64,000 bases of DNA from Methylocella sp. (GCA_037200525.1 JBBCGG010000001.1:4332501-4396500), one strand, 5' to 3'. Positions 18,300 to 28,599 are shown, numbered from the stretch's first letter. Notes: generated by a model not told the origin, from the letters alone. A program made the numbers and translations.

Positions 18300-20795
18300 T
18301 CACAGCTTTACGTCGGGCTCTTCAGCGCCGGCGACGCCTTCGGCGTCATCATCTTCCGTGTCCACTTCCGGACCGCCTTCACCATCCTCGCCCGCTTTGC
18401 GACGGGATTTGTTGGCGCGGCGCACTTCCGGCTCCGCCCTGACGCGCTTTTTGCTCGCCTCGACAATGTCTCGCTCCGGCCGGGGCAGGATCGGACCTTC
18501 GGGGAAAACGAAGCCGAGTTTCTTGACGCCGTCTTCCTCCGTCGTCACGACGACCCGCACCGCTCCGCCATTTTTCAGACGGCCGAACAAGACTTCATCG
18601 GCCAGCGGCGTCTTGATGGTCTGCTGGATGACTCGCGCCATCGGCCGCGCGCCCATCTGCTCGTCATAGCCGTTCTCAACCAGCCAATGGCGAGCCTCAT
18701 CGCTCAGTTCAATCGTGACATTGCGATCGGCGAGCTGAGCCTCAAGCTGCATGATGAACTTATCGACCACTTTGACGATCACGTCGGCCGGCAGATGGCC
18801 GAAGGTCACGACGGCGTCGAGACGATTGCGGAATTCTGGAGCGAACATGCGATTGATCGCCTCGACATCCTCGCCTTCGCGCTTGCCCCGGGTGAACCCG
18901 AACGATGCGCGCTGCATGTCGGCTGCGCCGGCATTGGTCGTCATGATCAAGATGACGTTGCGGAAGTCGACCTGCTTGCCGCTATGGTCGGTCAGCTTGC
19001 CGTGATCCATCACCTGCAACAAGATATTGTAGAGGTCAGGATGAGCCTTCTCGATTTCGTCGAGAAGCAGCACGCAATGGGGATGCTGATCGATCGAATC
19101 CGTCAGCAACCCGCCTTGATCGAAGCCCACATAGCCGGGAGGCGCGCCGATCAACCGTGAGACTGTGTGACGCTCCATATATTCGGACATGTCGAAACGG
19201 ACCAACTCGACGCCCAAGCTGACGGCGAGCTGACGCGCAACCTCCGTCTTGCCAACGCCGGTCGGACCCGAGAACAAATAGCTGCCGATCGGCTTTTCGC
19301 CGTCGCGCAAGCCAGCCCTCGCAAGCTTGATCGCCGCAGTCAAAGCCGCGATGGCGCTGTTCTGGCCGTAAACGACGCGGCCGAGCGTCTCGGTCAAATG
19401 TTCGAGAACTTCGGCATCGTCCTTTGAGACGGTTTTGGGAGGAATCCGCGCCATCGTCGCTATGGTCGCCTCGACTTCCTTGATGCCGATCGTCTTTTTC
19501 CGCTTGTTTTCCGGCAGCAGCATTTGGCTGGCGCCCGTCTCGTCGATCACGTCGATCGCCTTGTCGGGCAATTTGCGATCATGAATATAGCGCGCCGAAA
19601 GCTCAACCGCGGCCTTGATCGCTTCATTGGTGTAGCGGATCTTGTGGAATTCCTCGAAATAGGGCTTCAACCCTTTCATGATTTCGATCGCATCGGGGAC
19701 CGAGGGTTCGTTGACGTCGATCTTTTGGAAGCGTCGCACCAGGGCGCGATCCTTCTCGAAATATTGTCGATATTCCTTATAGGTCGTCGAACCGATGCAA
19801 CGCAGCGTGCCCTGCGCCAGAGCCGGCTTCAGAAGATTTGAGGCGTCCATAGCTCCGCCGGAGGTTGCGCCAGCGCCAATCACCGTGTGGATTTCGTCGA
19901 TGAAGAGGATCGCGCTCTTATGGTTCTCGATTTCCTTCATGACCTGCTTCAGGCGCTCTTCAAAGTCGCCCCGGTAGCGGGTGCCGGCGAGCAAGGTGCC
20001 CATGTCGAGCGCAAAGACCGTCGCTTCAGCCAGAACTTCGGGCACTTCGCTTTTGACGATCTTGCGCGCGAGCCCTTCGGCGATGGCTGTTTTGCCAACG
20101 CCCGGATCGCCGACCAACAGCGGATTGTTCTTGTGCCGACGGCACAGAACCTGGATCGTGCGCTGGACCTCGGCCTCGCGGCCAATCAGCGGATCGATGC
20201 GGCCTTCGCGCGCTTTTTTGTTGAGGTTGACGCAATAAGCATCGAGCGCGCCTTCCTTTTTCCGGGATTCGCCCGCGTCCTTGCCTTCCTTGGCGTCGCG
20301 CGCCTCGGACTCGTCGTCGACGCCGCGCGGCGGCTTTGAGGAGTCGGAGAGACCCGGACGTTTGGCGATGCCGTGGCTGATGTAATTGACCGCGTCGTAG
20401 CGGGTCATATCCTGCTCTTGCAGGAAGTAGGCGGCATGGCTCTCGCGTTCGGCGAAGATCGCCACCAGCACATTGGCCCCGGTGACTTCCTCGCGGCCGG
20501 ACGATTGCACATGGATCACGGCGCGCTGGATGACGCGCTGGAAACCTGCCGTGGGCTTGGCGTCTTCGCGGCCGTCGCTGACCAGATTATCGAGTTCCTG
20601 GTCAATATATTCGCGAAGATTTTTCTTCAAATGATCGAGGTCGACCGAGCATGCGCGCAGGACCGCCGCTGCGTCGCCATCATCCGTCAAGCTCAGCAGC
20701 AAGTGCTCGAGCGTGGCATATTCATGGTGGCGCTCGTTTGCGACAGCGAGGGCGCGATGGAGCGATTGTTCGAGATTGCGGGAGAAGGACGGCAT
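18300..20795 (-). CDS. clpA: ATP-dependent Clp protease ATPase subunit ClpA
   Basis: An 831-residue AAA+ unfoldase that feeds proteins, including N-end-rule substrates from ClpS, to ClpP. N-domain at residues 1-140 ([36 protein letters not shown]), first AAA module with Walker A GDPGVGKT and Walker B LFIDEIHT, second with GPTGVGKT and [11 protein letters not shown], and a ClpP-loop candidate [14 protein letters not shown]. The C-terminus carries about 60 extra basic-then-acidic residues ([20 protein letters not shown]...), beyond the roughly 760 of E. coli ClpA. The start MPSFSRN has TTGGAG just upstream. It follows clpS by 13 bases. Confidence 0.97.
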   Translation of the reverse strand: MPSFSRNLEQSLHRALAVANERHHEYATLEHLLLSLTDDGDAAAVLRACSVDLDHLKKNLREYIDQELDNLVSDGREDAKPTAGFQRVIQRAVIHVQSSGREEVTGANVLVAIFAERESHAAYFLQEQDMTRYDAVNYISHGIAKRPGLSDSSKPPRGVDDESEARDAKEGKDAGESRKKEGALDAYCVNLNKKAREGRIDPLIGREAEVQRTIQVLCRRHKNNPLLVGDPGVGKTAIAEGLARKIVKSEVPEVLAEATVFALDMGTLLAGTRYRGDFEERLKQVMKEIENHKSAILFIDEIHTVIGAGATSGGAMDASNLLKPALAQGTLRCIGSTTYKEYRQYFEKDRALVRRFQKIDVNEPSVPDAIEIMKGLKPYFEEFHKIRYTNEAIKAAVELSARYIHDRKLPDKAIDVIDETGASQMLLPENKRKKTIGIKEVEATIATMARIPPKTVSKDDAEVLEHLTETLGRVVYGQNSAIAALTAAIKLARAGLRDGEKPIGSYLFSGPTGVGKTEVARQLAVSLGVELVRFDMSEYMERHTVSRLIGAPPGYVGFDQGGLLTDSIDQHPHCVLLLDEIEKAHPDLYNILLQVMDHGKLTDHSGKQVDFRNVILIMTTNAGAADMQRASFGFTRGKREGEDVEAINRMFAPEFRNRLDAVVTFGHLPADVIVKVVDKFIMQLEAQLADRNVTIELSDEARHWLVENGYDEQMGARPMARVIQQTIKTPLADEVLFGRLKNGGAVRVVVTTEEDGVKKLGFVFPEGPILPRPERDIVEASKKRVRAEPEVRRANKSRRKAGEDGEGGPEVDTEDDDAEGVAGAEEPDVKL

Positions 20796-20808
20796 AGGCT
20801 CCAACCTC

Positions 20809-21261
20809 TCATTTCTTTTCCATGATGCACTGCAGGGGGTGCTGGTGTTTACGAGCGTAATCCATGACCTGCGTTACCTTGGTCTCGGCGACTTCGTAGG
20901 TAAAGACGCCGCATTCGCCGACCCCATGCTGATGCACATGAAGCATAATGCGGGTAGCTTCCTCGGGGCCTTTGTTGAAGTATTTCTTCAACACAGCGAC
21001 CACGAACTCCATTGGCGTGTAGTCATCATTCAACAATAGAACCCGGTACATGCTCGGACGCCGGGTCTGCGTTTTCGTCCGCGTGATGACGGCTGTTCCC
21101 AAACCGGCGCCGCCCCCTTCGCCGCCTTTTTGAAGATCCTTCGCGGCTTCAATCAATCGACCCGGAACAAGCGCCGGTTCGGAGTTGACGCCAAAATGCG
21201 AACCTGCCCGGTTCAGGCGTTCAATTCCCAAAACTGATCGCCAAAAAAGTCCGCCAGTCAC
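20809..21261 (-). CDS. clpS: ATP-dependent Clp protease adaptor ClpS
   Basis: A 150-residue frame whose last 90 residues are the ClpS core: [25 protein letters not shown] with the N-degron pocket, [45 protein letters not shown]. It delivers proteins with destabilising N-termini to ClpA. The first about 55 residues are not conserved and the true start may be internal, since ClpS is usually 100-130 residues. It precedes clpA by 13 bases on the same strand, an obvious operon. Confidence 0.93.
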   Translation of the reverse strand: MTGGLFWRSVLGIERLNRAGSHFGVNSEPALVPGRLIEAAKDLQKGGEGGGAGLGTAVITRTKTQTRRPSMYRVLLLNDDYTPMEFVVAVLKKYFNKGPEEATRIMLHVHQHGVGECGVFTYEVAETKVTQVMDYARKHQHPLQCIMEKK

Positions 21262-21704
21262 ACCGAAGCCCCCGTCCTCAAACTCATCACGCTTTCTTAT
21301 TTAGGTACGCTTGCAATGAACCTCCAGTGAACAACGCGCTTTGCGTTCCGGCAAGAGCCAATCGAGCCGAGTCTTTCGTTGAACTCGATCAATTTCCGAT
21401 CTTAACTCCGGTCAAAAATGTGAACCATACGTGTTTTTGAGTAAAAAAGAGCCAGCACACGGCAGACGCGCGTGAGCAGTAAGGAAGAGTCTGTGCCAGG
21501 GACGCCGCAAAAACGGGCAAGAAGCACGGCAGACATTCAGCCAGCGGCCATTTGTCCGTTTGACGAAAATTCTCAAGAATTGACGGCGATAATGCGAGAA
21601 ATAACGACGCCTCTCTCTCGTTTTAGGCTTCGAGAGGAGATTTTCTCATCAAAGGTGCGTCGGCTCCCGAAGCCCCATGGGCGCGCTGCGGCAACCGGTT
21701 TTGT
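21262..21704. other. Region upstream of clpS, no gene accepted
   Basis: It holds the likely clpS promoter. A GTG-started frame at 21472-21708 has no recognisable domain or good ribosome site and I do not accept it. No RNA gene or terminator is evident. Confidence 0.5.
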
Positions 21705-22385
21705 CTAAATCAGCCCGGCGGCAATATTGATGGTCAGCGCCAGAACAGCGCTATTGAAAAAAAATGCCAGGATGGAGTGCGCCAATGAAACGCGGCGCAT
21801 TTCCCGTGCGGTAATTTTCACGTCAGCGGTCTGCGAGGCGACGCCGATAATGAAGGAAAAATAGAGAAAATCAGAATAGTCGGGCTGAGGCGTTGCAGGA
21901 AACGTCAAGCCGCCCGCCACTTTAGCCGGCTTGTCCGGTTCAGCGTCAAGCTCATCGAAATATTCATGCGCGTAATGCAATGCATAGGTCAGATGAATGA
22001 AAAACCAGGCGCTGACGATCGTTGCGTTGGCGAGCCCGATATGCACCGCTTTGGGGAACCCGGTCAGGTCCTTCACGCTTGCGAGTTCGGCGACAATCGC
22101 GCCGATAGAAGCAACTGCGGCGAAGCTGGTGAGCACAAGGACGAGCAGCCTCCCTTCATCGCTCGCCTTGGCGCGCCGCCGCATCGATGCTTCATCCGCT
22201 CTGATGATCAGCCAAGCCGCCAGGATAAAATACAGCCAGGTCCCGGCATTCCACGCAATCAAAAGCCGCGTGACGAGGCGCACCTCAGGGGGCAGAAAAA
22301 AGCCCACGACGATAGCGAAGAACAAACCCGAAAAGAGGCGCGGATGGCCAAGAACCGTGCGGTAGGGATAACCGATCATAGACAT
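21705..22385 (-). CDS. DUF1345 family membrane protein
   Basis: A 226-residue integral membrane protein of unknown function with about five or six hydrophobic helices (GLFFAIVVGFFLP, LLIAWNAGTWLYFILAAWLII, LVLVLTSFAAVASIGAIVAEL, a helix around ANATIVSAWFFIHLTYALHY, HSILAFFFNSAVLALTINIAAGL). The pattern ALHYAHEYFDE...PDYSDFLYFSFIIGVASQTADVKIT is the diagnostic centre of DUF1345. It lies 32 bases downstream of the ispA-type gene on the same strand, so may be co-transcribed; this gives no clear functional hint. Confidence 0.85.
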   Translation of the reverse strand: MSMIGYPYRTVLGHPRLFSGLFFAIVVGFFLPPEVRLVTRLLIAWNAGTWLYFILAAWLIIRADEASMRRRAKASDEGRLLVLVLTSFAAVASIGAIVAELASVKDLTGFPKAVHIGLANATIVSAWFFIHLTYALHYAHEYFDELDAEPDKPAKVAGGLTFPATPQPDYSDFLYFSFIIGVASQTADVKITAREMRRVSLAHSILAFFFNSAVLALTINIAAGLI

Positions 22386-22417
22386 GTTGCGTCCCGGCTC
22401 GGCGGATCCCCGCGCTT

Positions 22418-23350
22418 TCAGTTTTTGCGCAGGGCTACAAAGCGCGCGGCTTCCTTCAAAATCGTCGCTTCAGCCCCTTCCGGGAATGAATCCAGGGCCG
22501 CGACCGCCTGCGCCGCCAGCCGGTCGCGACGCTCGCGCGCGGCCTCGAGGCCCAACGCCGCCACGAGCGTTGCTTTATTGCGATCTGCGTCCTTGCCGGC
22601 CCGCTTGCCAAGCACGGCTTCGTCGGCCTCGACATCGAGAATATCATCGGCGACCTGAAACGCCGCGCCCAAAGCACGGCCATAATTCGACAAGGCGCCC
22701 TTGGCTTTGGCGTCTGCTCCGCCAAGGAGCGCGCCGGCAATGACCGAGAAATGCAATAGCGCGCCAGTTTTCATGGACTGCAGTTTGATGACGCTTTCGG
22801 CGCTATGCCGGCCTTGCGCGCGCTCAGCCTCGAGGTCCAGCACCTGGCCGCCAATCATGCCGCCGAAACCCGCGGCCCGCGCGAGCGCCAGCACAAGTTC
22901 GGCCCGAATCGCCGGGTCTTCATGCGTCAAAGGATCAGCCGAGACATCGAACGCATAGGTGAGCAGCCCATCGCCGACCAGAATCGCGGTAGCCTCGTCG
23001 TAAGCCTTATGCGTCGTCGGCCGTCCGCGGCGCAGATCATCATTGTCCAGGGCGGGAAGATCATCGTGTACGAGCGAATAGCAATGGATCATCTCAACGG
23101 CAGCCGCGGCGCGGAAAATGCCCTCGCCCTCGCGGCCGAATAGCCGCGCCGTCTCGATCAGAAGGAATGGGCGCAGTCTTTTGCCGCCCCCGAGGGTCGA
23201 ATATCGCATGGCTTCGAGCAAGCGCGGCGGCCGCGCCGTCTCGCCCGAAAGAGGCGATGCGCTCAGCAAGCGATCAAGAATGGCCTCGGTCGCCTCGGCG
23301 ACTGTTTTCAAACGGGTCTCGAATTCGGCTCCGGGCGCCCCCTGCGTCAT
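22418..23350 (-). CDS. ispA: Polyprenyl (farnesyl) diphosphate synthase
   Basis: A 310-residue trans-prenyltransferase condensing IPP with allylic diphosphates. The first Asp-rich motif is in [28 protein letters not shown] and the second is [31 protein letters not shown] and KTGALLHFS are conserved. Size and the spacing before the first Asp motif fit short-chain farnesyl or geranylgeranyl synthases; product length is not certain. It is divergent from mtgA. Confidence 0.92.
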   Translation of the reverse strand: MTQGAPGAEFETRLKTVAEATEAILDRLLSASPLSGETARPPRLLEAMRYSTLGGGKRLRPFLLIETARLFGREGEGIFRAAAAVEMIHCYSLVHDDLPALDNDDLRRGRPTTHKAYDEATAILVGDGLLTYAFDVSADPLTHEDPAIRAELVLALARAAGFGGMIGGQVLDLEAERAQGRHSAESVIKLQSMKTGALLHFSVIAGALLGGADAKAKGALSNYGRALGAAFQVADDILDVEADEAVLGKRAGKDADRNKATLVAALGLEAARERRDRLAAQAVAALDSFPEGAEATILKEAARFVALRKN

Positions 23351-23450
23351 AATCGCATATTCCTTGTCGCTCGACGCGGACGGGCCGAGCGTGATCGTTA
23401 AAGTTCAGGCCCGGCTTGCCCGATTGGGCGAGATCGGTCAAGGCTCGCTG

Positions 23451-24140
23451 ATGTCATCGCGCTCCGGCCGAGCTGGTTTCGTCGGCAAACTCCTGCACGC
23501 AATTTTCGTCCTTGGCATGGCGCTGGCGTTCGCAGTCGTCGCCCTCATCCTCGTCTATCGCTTCATCAGTCCTGTCTCGACCCTGATGCTGGCGCGCTGG
23601 ATCAAGGGCGAATCGGTCGAGCGCCTTTATGTTCCGTTGGACAGAATTTCGCCCAATCTGCGCGAGGCTGTGATTGCTTCGGAAGATGCCCAGTTCTGCC
23701 GCCACAATGGCGTCGATTGGGGCGCTTTGCGGGAAGTGATTGATACGGCGGATGAAGATGGCCCCTCGCGCGGCGCTTCGACCATTGCGATGCAGACCGC
23801 CAAAAATCTGTTCCTTTGGCCCTCGCGTTCGGTCATTCGCAAAGGCATCGAAATCCCTCTCGCGCTGCTGATCGACTTCGCCTGGCCAAAGCGCCGCATT
23901 CTTGAAATCTATCTGAACATTGCGGAATGGGGGGACGGCATGTTTGGGGCCGAGGCGGCCGCACAGCGCTATTTCCGGAAAAGCGCCGAGCATCTCGACC
24001 CAAGGGAGGCGGCTTTGCTGGCGGCGGCCCTCCCCAACCCCCGCCTGCGCAATCCAGCGCGGCCAGGGCGGCGGCTCGCGGGGCATGCCGCGACGATCAT
24101 GGCTCGCGCGAGAGGCGTCGAGACATCTTGCACGCGATAA
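23451..24140 (+). CDS. mtgA: Monofunctional peptidoglycan glycosyltransferase
   Basis: A 229-residue membrane-anchored GT51 enzyme that polymerises lipid II. One N-terminal helix ([25 protein letters not shown]) is followed by the GT51 motifs [22 protein letters not shown] (catalytic Glu), [49 protein letters not shown] and [16 protein letters not shown]. The length is normal for MtgA. The start could also be the GTG at 23394, which adds 19 residues. Confidence 0.95.
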   Translation: MSSRSGRAGFVGKLLHAIFVLGMALAFAVVALILVYRFISPVSTLMLARWIKGESVERLYVPLDRISPNLREAVIASEDAQFCRHNGVDWGALREVIDTADEDGPSRGASTIAMQTAKNLFLWPSRSVIRKGIEIPLALLIDFAWPKRRILEIYLNIAEWGDGMFGAEAAAQRYFRKSAEHLDPREAALLAAALPNPRLRNPARPGRRLAGHAATIMARARGVETSCTR

Positions 24141-24268
24141 AGCCCTTATTTGCTAAGGCGAAGGCGCTTTAACTAGCCAGAGCGAAGTTTTCATTGTAAG
24201 AGGCCGGTTCACGTTTGAAGTCGCGGCGCCGAGAGGCCTCGCGAGAACTCTTGATTGAGATCATCGAT

Positions 24269-24457
24269 ATGGCTGTTCCGAAACGCAAAACCTCCCCCAT
24301 GAAGCGCGGATTTCGCCGCTCCGCCGATGCGGTGAAGGCTCCGACCTATGTTGAAGACAAGGATTCCGGCGAGCTGCGCCGTCCGCATCACGTCGATCTG
24401 AAGACCGGTATGTATCGCGGCCGCCAGATTTTTACGCCGAAGACCAAGGAAGCGTAA
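24269..24457 (+). CDS. rpmF: 50S ribosomal protein L32
   Basis: A 62-residue basic ribosomal protein, complete: [20 protein letters not shown]...[32 protein letters not shown]. The zinc-binding cysteines of some L32 proteins are absent, as usual in Alphaproteobacteria. The ATG is the internal one at 24269; upstream in-frame codons are not conserved. Downstream lies a perfect hairpin without a T tract. Confidence 0.97.
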   Translation: MAVPKRKTSPMKRGFRRSADAVKAPTYVEDKDSGELRRPHHVDLKTGMYRGRQIFTPKTKEA

Positions 24458-24461
24458 GGAT

Positions 24462-24491
24462 TTACGCGGGGATATCGAGTTTCCCGCGTAA
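24462..24491 (+). terminator. Hairpin after rpmF
   Basis: TTACGCGGG (24462-24470) pairs perfectly with CCCGCGTAA (24483-24491) over 12 bases, 4 bases after the rpmF stop. No T tract follows, so termination strength is uncertain. Confidence 0.5.
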
Positions 24492-24677
24492 CGACTTAGC
24501 CTGATGGAGATCGCAGTAAAGCCGATGATCTGATCCGGTCAGATGGATCTGCGAAACAGCGCGCCGGTCATCAGGCGAAAATATAAATAATCCGCGCGCC
24601 AGAATCAGCTCTGCGCGCCGCGTCCGGCGACCGCACCAGCAAGTTGCGGATGGCGGCCTCGGAGATGAGCGTCGCGC

Positions 24678-25634
24678 TCAGGCCGCCGCCAAAAGCCGCT
24701 GCGACACGAGTTCACGCAGCGCGCGTATGTCGCGGGCGAAAAACCTGATCCCCTCGGAGAGCTTTTCGGTCGCCATTGCGTCCTCGTTGAGAAGGAAACG
24801 GAAGGTTTTCTCGTCGAGAGACAGGCGCGCCGGGGCGCGGGGCGCCGCTGATGCGGGATCGAGCCGGCGCGGCAAATCGCCGTTATCCTTGGCGAGATCG
24901 TCGAGCAATTGCGGCGAAATGGTCAGCCGGTCGCAGCCGGCGAGCGCCTCGATCTCGCCCGTGTTGCGGAAAGAGGCGCCCATGACCACGGTCTTGATCT
25001 CGAACGCTTTATAATAATCATAGATTTGACGCACGGAGAGGACGCCGGGGTCGGTTTCCGGCGTGTAAGTTTTGCCTTCCGCTTTGACGTGCCAATCGAG
25101 AATGCGGCCGACGAAAGGCGAAATCAGAAAGGCGCCCGCATCGGCGCTGGCCGCTGCCTGAGCCAGCGAAAAAACCAACGTCATATTGCAGTCTATCCCC
25201 TCGCCCTGGAGAATTTCTGCGGCGCGAACGCCTTCCCAGGTCGCGGCGATCTTAATCAGGATGCGCTTGCGGGAGACGCCGCGTCTTTCATATTCGGCGA
25301 TGATCGAGCGAGCCTTGGCGACGGTTCCATCAACATCGAAAGACAGGTCAGCGTCGACCTCAGTCGAAACCCGGCCCGGCACGATTTTGGTCAGCTCTTC
25401 ACCAAAGTTGACGGCCAGCCGCTCCGCGACTTCGCTGGTCAAACGGTCGTGACTTCGCCCCCAAACGATCGCTTCGGAAACCAGCGGCGCATAGGTCTGC
25501 AATTGCGCGGCTTTCAAAATCAAGGTCGGGTTTGTCGTGGCGTCCACCGGAGCGAAGGCGCGAATCGCCTCCATGTCGCCTGTGTCGGCGACGACGGTGG
25601 TCATGGCTTTCAATTGGTCCAGCTTGGACGGCAT
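24678..25634 (-). CDS. tal: Transaldolase
   Basis: A 318-residue enzyme of the non-oxidative pentose phosphate pathway that transfers a dihydroxyacetone unit between sugar phosphates. Key parts: [17 protein letters not shown], the Schiff-base Lys in [54 protein letters not shown] and [29 protein letters not shown]. The length matches TalB-type transaldolases. I chose [20 protein letters not shown] as the start by comparison with the family; the ribosome site there is weak. Confidence 0.95.
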   Translation of the reverse strand: MPSKLDQLKAMTTVVADTGDMEAIRAFAPVDATTNPTLILKAAQLQTYAPLVSEAIVWGRSHDRLTSEVAERLAVNFGEELTKIVPGRVSTEVDADLSFDVDGTVAKARSIIAEYERRGVSRKRILIKIAATWEGVRAAEILQGEGIDCNMTLVFSLAQAAASADAGAFLISPFVGRILDWHVKAEGKTYTPETDPGVLSVRQIYDYYKAFEIKTVVMGASFRNTGEIEALAGCDRLTISPQLLDDLAKDNGDLPRRLDPASAAPRAPARLSLDEKTFRFLLNEDAMATEKLSEGIRFFARDIRALRELVSQRLLAAA

Positions 25635-25860
25635 GGGTCGATCCGATCGAACAAGAACAGAGGTTGAGATTTTTCGGTCCAACGCGCCTGCGGCGGTATT
25701 GTTGCAGCGACGAATGTTTTCGAGGCCAAACGCTGGCAGCTTAAATCAAATCCGCGCCAATGTCGCGCTCGGACTCGGGGCAGAGGTCATTTGCGCCCAA
25801 AGTCGCGATGGATTCCGGAAAGCACGATTTAAGCCAATTTCAGTAGGTTACGGCCCTGAT

Positions 25861-26571
25861 TTAAGGCATAATCTTTGCTCGAAGGCCTTGCCTCTTTTCG
25901 TGATTATGCTCCGGCTCCGCCTGAAGATCGAACTGCAACGCCCGGCGGATGCGCTCGAAATCAACTGGCTTGGTCAGAAAATCGTCAAAGCCCACCGCTT
26001 CGGCGGCGCGGCGGTGTTCGTCGAAGGCGTTTGCGGTCAGCGCAATCAGCCGGACGGGGACAGCCCCAGTTGCGGTCTCCGCCGCCCTGATTCGCCGCGC
26101 CGCCTCCATGCCGTCGATGCCCGGCATTCTGATATCGAGAAAAATAATATCGAATTTCGCACCCAATGGCGATAACGCCCGCTCGGCCCGCGCCACGGCG
26201 GTCAGGCCGTCGGCGGCGCGCGTGACTCTGCCGCCCAGCCTCTCAAGATGTCGCGTCGTCAGCAAAGCGTTGATGTCATTGTCTTCAGCAAGAAGGATCT
26301 CATAGCCGGGCTTTTTCGCCTCCGCCGTCTCCGCGCGTTCAGCCGAGGCGGCCGCTTCCTTCAGTTCCCAGACTTCGTCCCGCAAGGCCTCGCGTTCGTC
26401 AATGAGGGTGGACAGGGCGCCTCTGGACGCCATGCGGGCGCATATGAAGCCGAGCGCAGCGGCCAGACAGAGGAGCGCAACCCACAGAATAACGCTGTCG
26501 CCCAAAAGCCACGCCATCAAGGCCGCCGGCGAGACCGGCGGCTGGGCGTTGATGGCGACTCCTGCGTTCAC
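25861..26571 (-). CDS. Membrane-anchored response-regulator receiver protein
   Basis: A 236-residue protein with one transmembrane helix (about residues 26-46, SVILWVALLCLAAALGFICA), a short coiled coil (STLIDEREALRDEVWELKEAAASAERAE) and a single receiver domain (90-215). The acidic pair (Glu96, Asp97), the phospho-acceptor Asp146 in FLDIRMPGIDG, Thr179 and Lys201 are present, so it should be phosphorylatable. There is no kinase, HPt or DNA-binding domain; such receivers usually belong to hybrid kinases. It may be the remnant of a hybrid kinase that lost its catalytic domains, or a membrane phospho-sink. Confidence 0.85.
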   Translation of the reverse strand: MNAGVAINAQPPVSPAALMAWLLGDSVILWVALLCLAAALGFICARMASRGALSTLIDEREALRDEVWELKEAAASAERAETAEAKKPGYEILLAEDNDINALLTTRHLERLGGRVTRAADGLTAVARAERALSPLGAKFDIIFLDIRMPGIDGMEAARRIRAAETATGAVPVRLIALTANAFDEHRRAAEAVGFDDFLTKPVDFERIRRALQFDLQAEPEHNHEKRQGLRAKIMP

Positions 26572-26782
26572 GTCTCAGATCTCCGCCGATCATCGCGGCT
26601 TCGATTCCGATTTAAAGAAAAAGATTTGAAATTCCGTTTCCAAAGCCGGCGAGAATTTTGGAGACGCGCGGACGCGCGTTCAGACCAGCCGGATTCAAAA
26701 CCGTCGGATGAACGCATGACCGATCCAACTTAGAACGGTCATGCATGAATCCGCGCGGCGACTGCGAAAAAGCGAGATTGAA

Positions 26783-27202
26783 TTAGCGCATCAGCCGCAA
26801 CAGCGCGCGCCCTGCAGTCGAATGATGAAGCTCTTTGGCGTTGAGCGTTCCATCGTGGTCGACGTCAGCTGCATTGAACAGTTTTTCGACGATGCTCAGA
26901 TATTCGTCTTTGCTCAAGGTGCCGTCATTATCGGGATCGGCCGCCTTGAATTCCTTACCGCCAATGCGGCCCTGAACCTCTTTGGCGTCGAGGGTCTGGT
27001 CGCTGTCTTTGTTAAGTTTGTCGAATTCGGCTCCAGCGGCCGCCTTGACCTCGTTGAGATCGAGAGTTTTGTCGTCGTCCGTGTCGAAAGCGGAAATCGC
27101 GTCGGATGCAGCCAAAGCAGCAGGGGCCGAATGCAACAGCAGCCCCGCAGCCAAAACGCCATAGAAGCCAATTTTACCCATAGACGAACAACGGTCCAGC
27201 AT
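26783..27202 (-). CDS. Lanmodulin-like periplasmic EF-hand protein
   Basis: A 139-residue protein with a signal peptide (cut near ALAA, residue 32) and four EF-hand loops: DTDDDKTLDLNE (40-51), NKDSDQTLDAKE (64-75), DPDNDGTLSKDE (89-100) and DVDHDGTLNAKE (113-124). Only 12, 13 and 12 residues separate the loops, the hallmark spacing of lanmodulin, the picomolar lanthanide binder of methylotrophs; calmodulin-type pairs are much farther apart. The end (GRALLRLMR) also resembles lanmodulin. The typical Pro at loop position 2 is kept only in the third loop, so metal preference may differ. ATG at 27202 has CGGAG about 9 bases upstream. It lies downstream of tonB. Confidence 0.85.
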   Translation of the reverse strand: MLDRCSSMGKIGFYGVLAAGLLLHSAPAALAASDAISAFDTDDDKTLDLNEVKAAAGAEFDKLNKDSDQTLDAKEVQGRIGGKEFKAADPDNDGTLSKDEYLSIVEKLFNAADVDHDGTLNAKELHHSTAGRALLRLMR

Positions 27203-27339
27203 AATGAGACTCCGTGACAACAGAGCTTAGATTATAGCCCAAAACGCCTCAAAATTCTACATAACGCACAGGACAAAAAATAATTAATCCATGTATTAGG
27301 AAATAATTCATGGGCTCCATAGAATTATTCCCGTCCGTT

Positions 27340-27390
27340 CCTGCAAATCTATCTCGCCTGCAAGTCTATCCAGCCCGCAAGTCTATCTCG
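27340..27390. repeat. Three 17-bp tandem repeats at the 3' end of tonB
   Basis: Units at 27340-27356, 27357-27373 and 27374-27390 share the pattern CCYGCAARTCTATCYMG; the third includes the tonB stop codon. They lie between tonB and the lanmodulin-like gene. Confidence 0.7.
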
Positions 27391-28156
27391 GGCGGAAGTT
27401 GACCGGCACCGTTAGATTGCCCGCGACCTCGGGAGGCGGCGGAGGAAATGGGCTCGAACGGTGCACCATGGCGACTGCCTCCTGATCCAGCGCCGAGGAA
27501 CCGGAGCTGCGGACGAGCCGGACAGAAACGACGCGACCGCCCCGATCGACCGAGAAGCTGACCGCAGCGGTGCCTTGCTGTCCCTGCGCCGATTCAGGAT
27601 AGCGCTTGTTCCGGTTGAGTTGCGCCGAAACGAGACTGCCCCAATTCGAAGCCGACGCCGCCCCCGAGGCGCCTTGCGCCGGGGCCGCCGCGCGAGCGCC
27701 AGCGACTTGGCGCGGCGGCGCGGTGGTGCGCGGGGCCGGCGGCTGGCGGTCCTTCTTCACCACCGGCTTTGGAACTTCTTTGACGGTTTTCTTCACTGGG
27801 ATCGGTTTCGGCTTTGGCACCGCGATGAGGACAGCTTCAGGCTTCGGCGCCGGCGGCAGATCTGGAACGGCCATCTCCTGCGGCGGCTCGATCTCCTGCT
27901 CGGGCTGGGCCTCCGTCTGCTGCGGCCCCGGCGTCACTTCGGCGACGCTCTCTTGCGGCTGCGCAACCGCCAGCGGCGGAAGCTCCATCATTACGACGGG
28001 CTCCGGCGCTCCGGCGGATGTCGTCGTGTCCGACTTGTGAATCAGCCAAAAGAGAAGTCCGGCATGAATGAGCAGCACGATGACGATGGCCGGAAGCCAG
28101 TGACGCCAGGATGGCGCTGAACTGTCCGGCAGAATCGTATGAACGTTCGCGTTCAT
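27383..28156 (-). CDS. tonB: Energy transducer TonB
   Basis: A 257-residue periplasm-spanning protein that couples the proton motive force to outer-membrane receptors. One N-terminal helix (WLPAIVIVLLIHAGLLFWLIH, about 18-40) is followed by a long Pro-rich spacer with PKPKPIPVKKTVKEVPKPV and a TonB C-terminal domain (YPESAQGQQGTAAVSFSVDRGGRVVSVRLVRSSGSSALDQEAVAMVHRSSPFPPPPPE). Its ATG overlaps the exbD stop by ATGA, so exbB-exbD-tonB is one operon. Confidence 0.93.
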   Translation of the reverse strand: MNANVHTILPDSSAPSWRHWLPAIVIVLLIHAGLLFWLIHKSDTTTSAGAPEPVVMMELPPLAVAQPQESVAEVTPGPQQTEAQPEQEIEPPQEMAVPDLPPAPKPEAVLIAVPKPKPIPVKKTVKEVPKPVVKKDRQPPAPRTTAPPRQVAGARAAAPAQGASGAASASNWGSLVSAQLNRNKRYPESAQGQQGTAAVSFSVDRGGRVVSVRLVRSSGSSALDQEAVAMVHRSSPFPPPPPEVAGNLTVPVNFRPR

Positions 28157-28593
28157 GGATGATCCGGCGCCTTGGCGTCCGCCGCTTCGAGGCCGACGAG
28201 GCCGATTTTCAGATAGCCCGCGCTGCGAAGCAGGTTCATCGTCTCCATTACGTCGCCATAGGAGACAGTTTTGTCGGCCCGAACGAATACGCGCTGCTCC
28301 TTGTCGTTCTGCGTCGCCGCATCGAGCGCGCCGCCAAGACCTTCGCGACTGATCGCGTCTTCGCCAAGCGCCAAAGAGCGGTCCGCTTTTATCGTCAGAA
28401 ACAGCGGCTTGTCCGGCCGCTGAGCCGGCTGCGCCGTAGAAGCCGGAAGGTCGACATTGACGTCGACGGTCGACAGCGGCGCGGCGACCATGAAAATAAT
28501 CAACAAGACGAGAATGACGTCGATGAACGGCGTGACGTTGATCTCGTGATTGACCTCGAGATCATCTTCGCCGGAGGAGAGCCGAACAGCCAT
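28153..28593 (-). CDS. exbD: Biopolymer transport protein ExbD
   Basis: A 146-residue single-pass inner-membrane protein, part of the ExbB-ExbD proton motor that energises TonB. The N-terminal EVNHEINVTPFIDVILVLLIIFMVAAP contains the membrane helix with the essential Asp. The periplasmic domain follows (VDLPASTAQPAQRPDKPLFLTIKADRSLALGEDAI). It sits 6 bases after exbB and overlaps tonB by 4 bases. Confidence 0.95.
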   Translation of the reverse strand: MAVRLSSGEDDLEVNHEINVTPFIDVILVLLIIFMVAAPLSTVDVNVDLPASTAQPAQRPDKPLFLTIKADRSLALGEDAISREGLGGALDAATQNDKEQRVFVRADKTVSYGDVMETMNLLRSAGYLKIGLVGLEAADAKAPDHP

Positions 28594-28599
28594 CGCCGG

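Noticed and set aside
21472-21708. 78-residue plus-strand frame with GTG start
   Set aside because: No domain, poor ribosome site, low-complexity composition.
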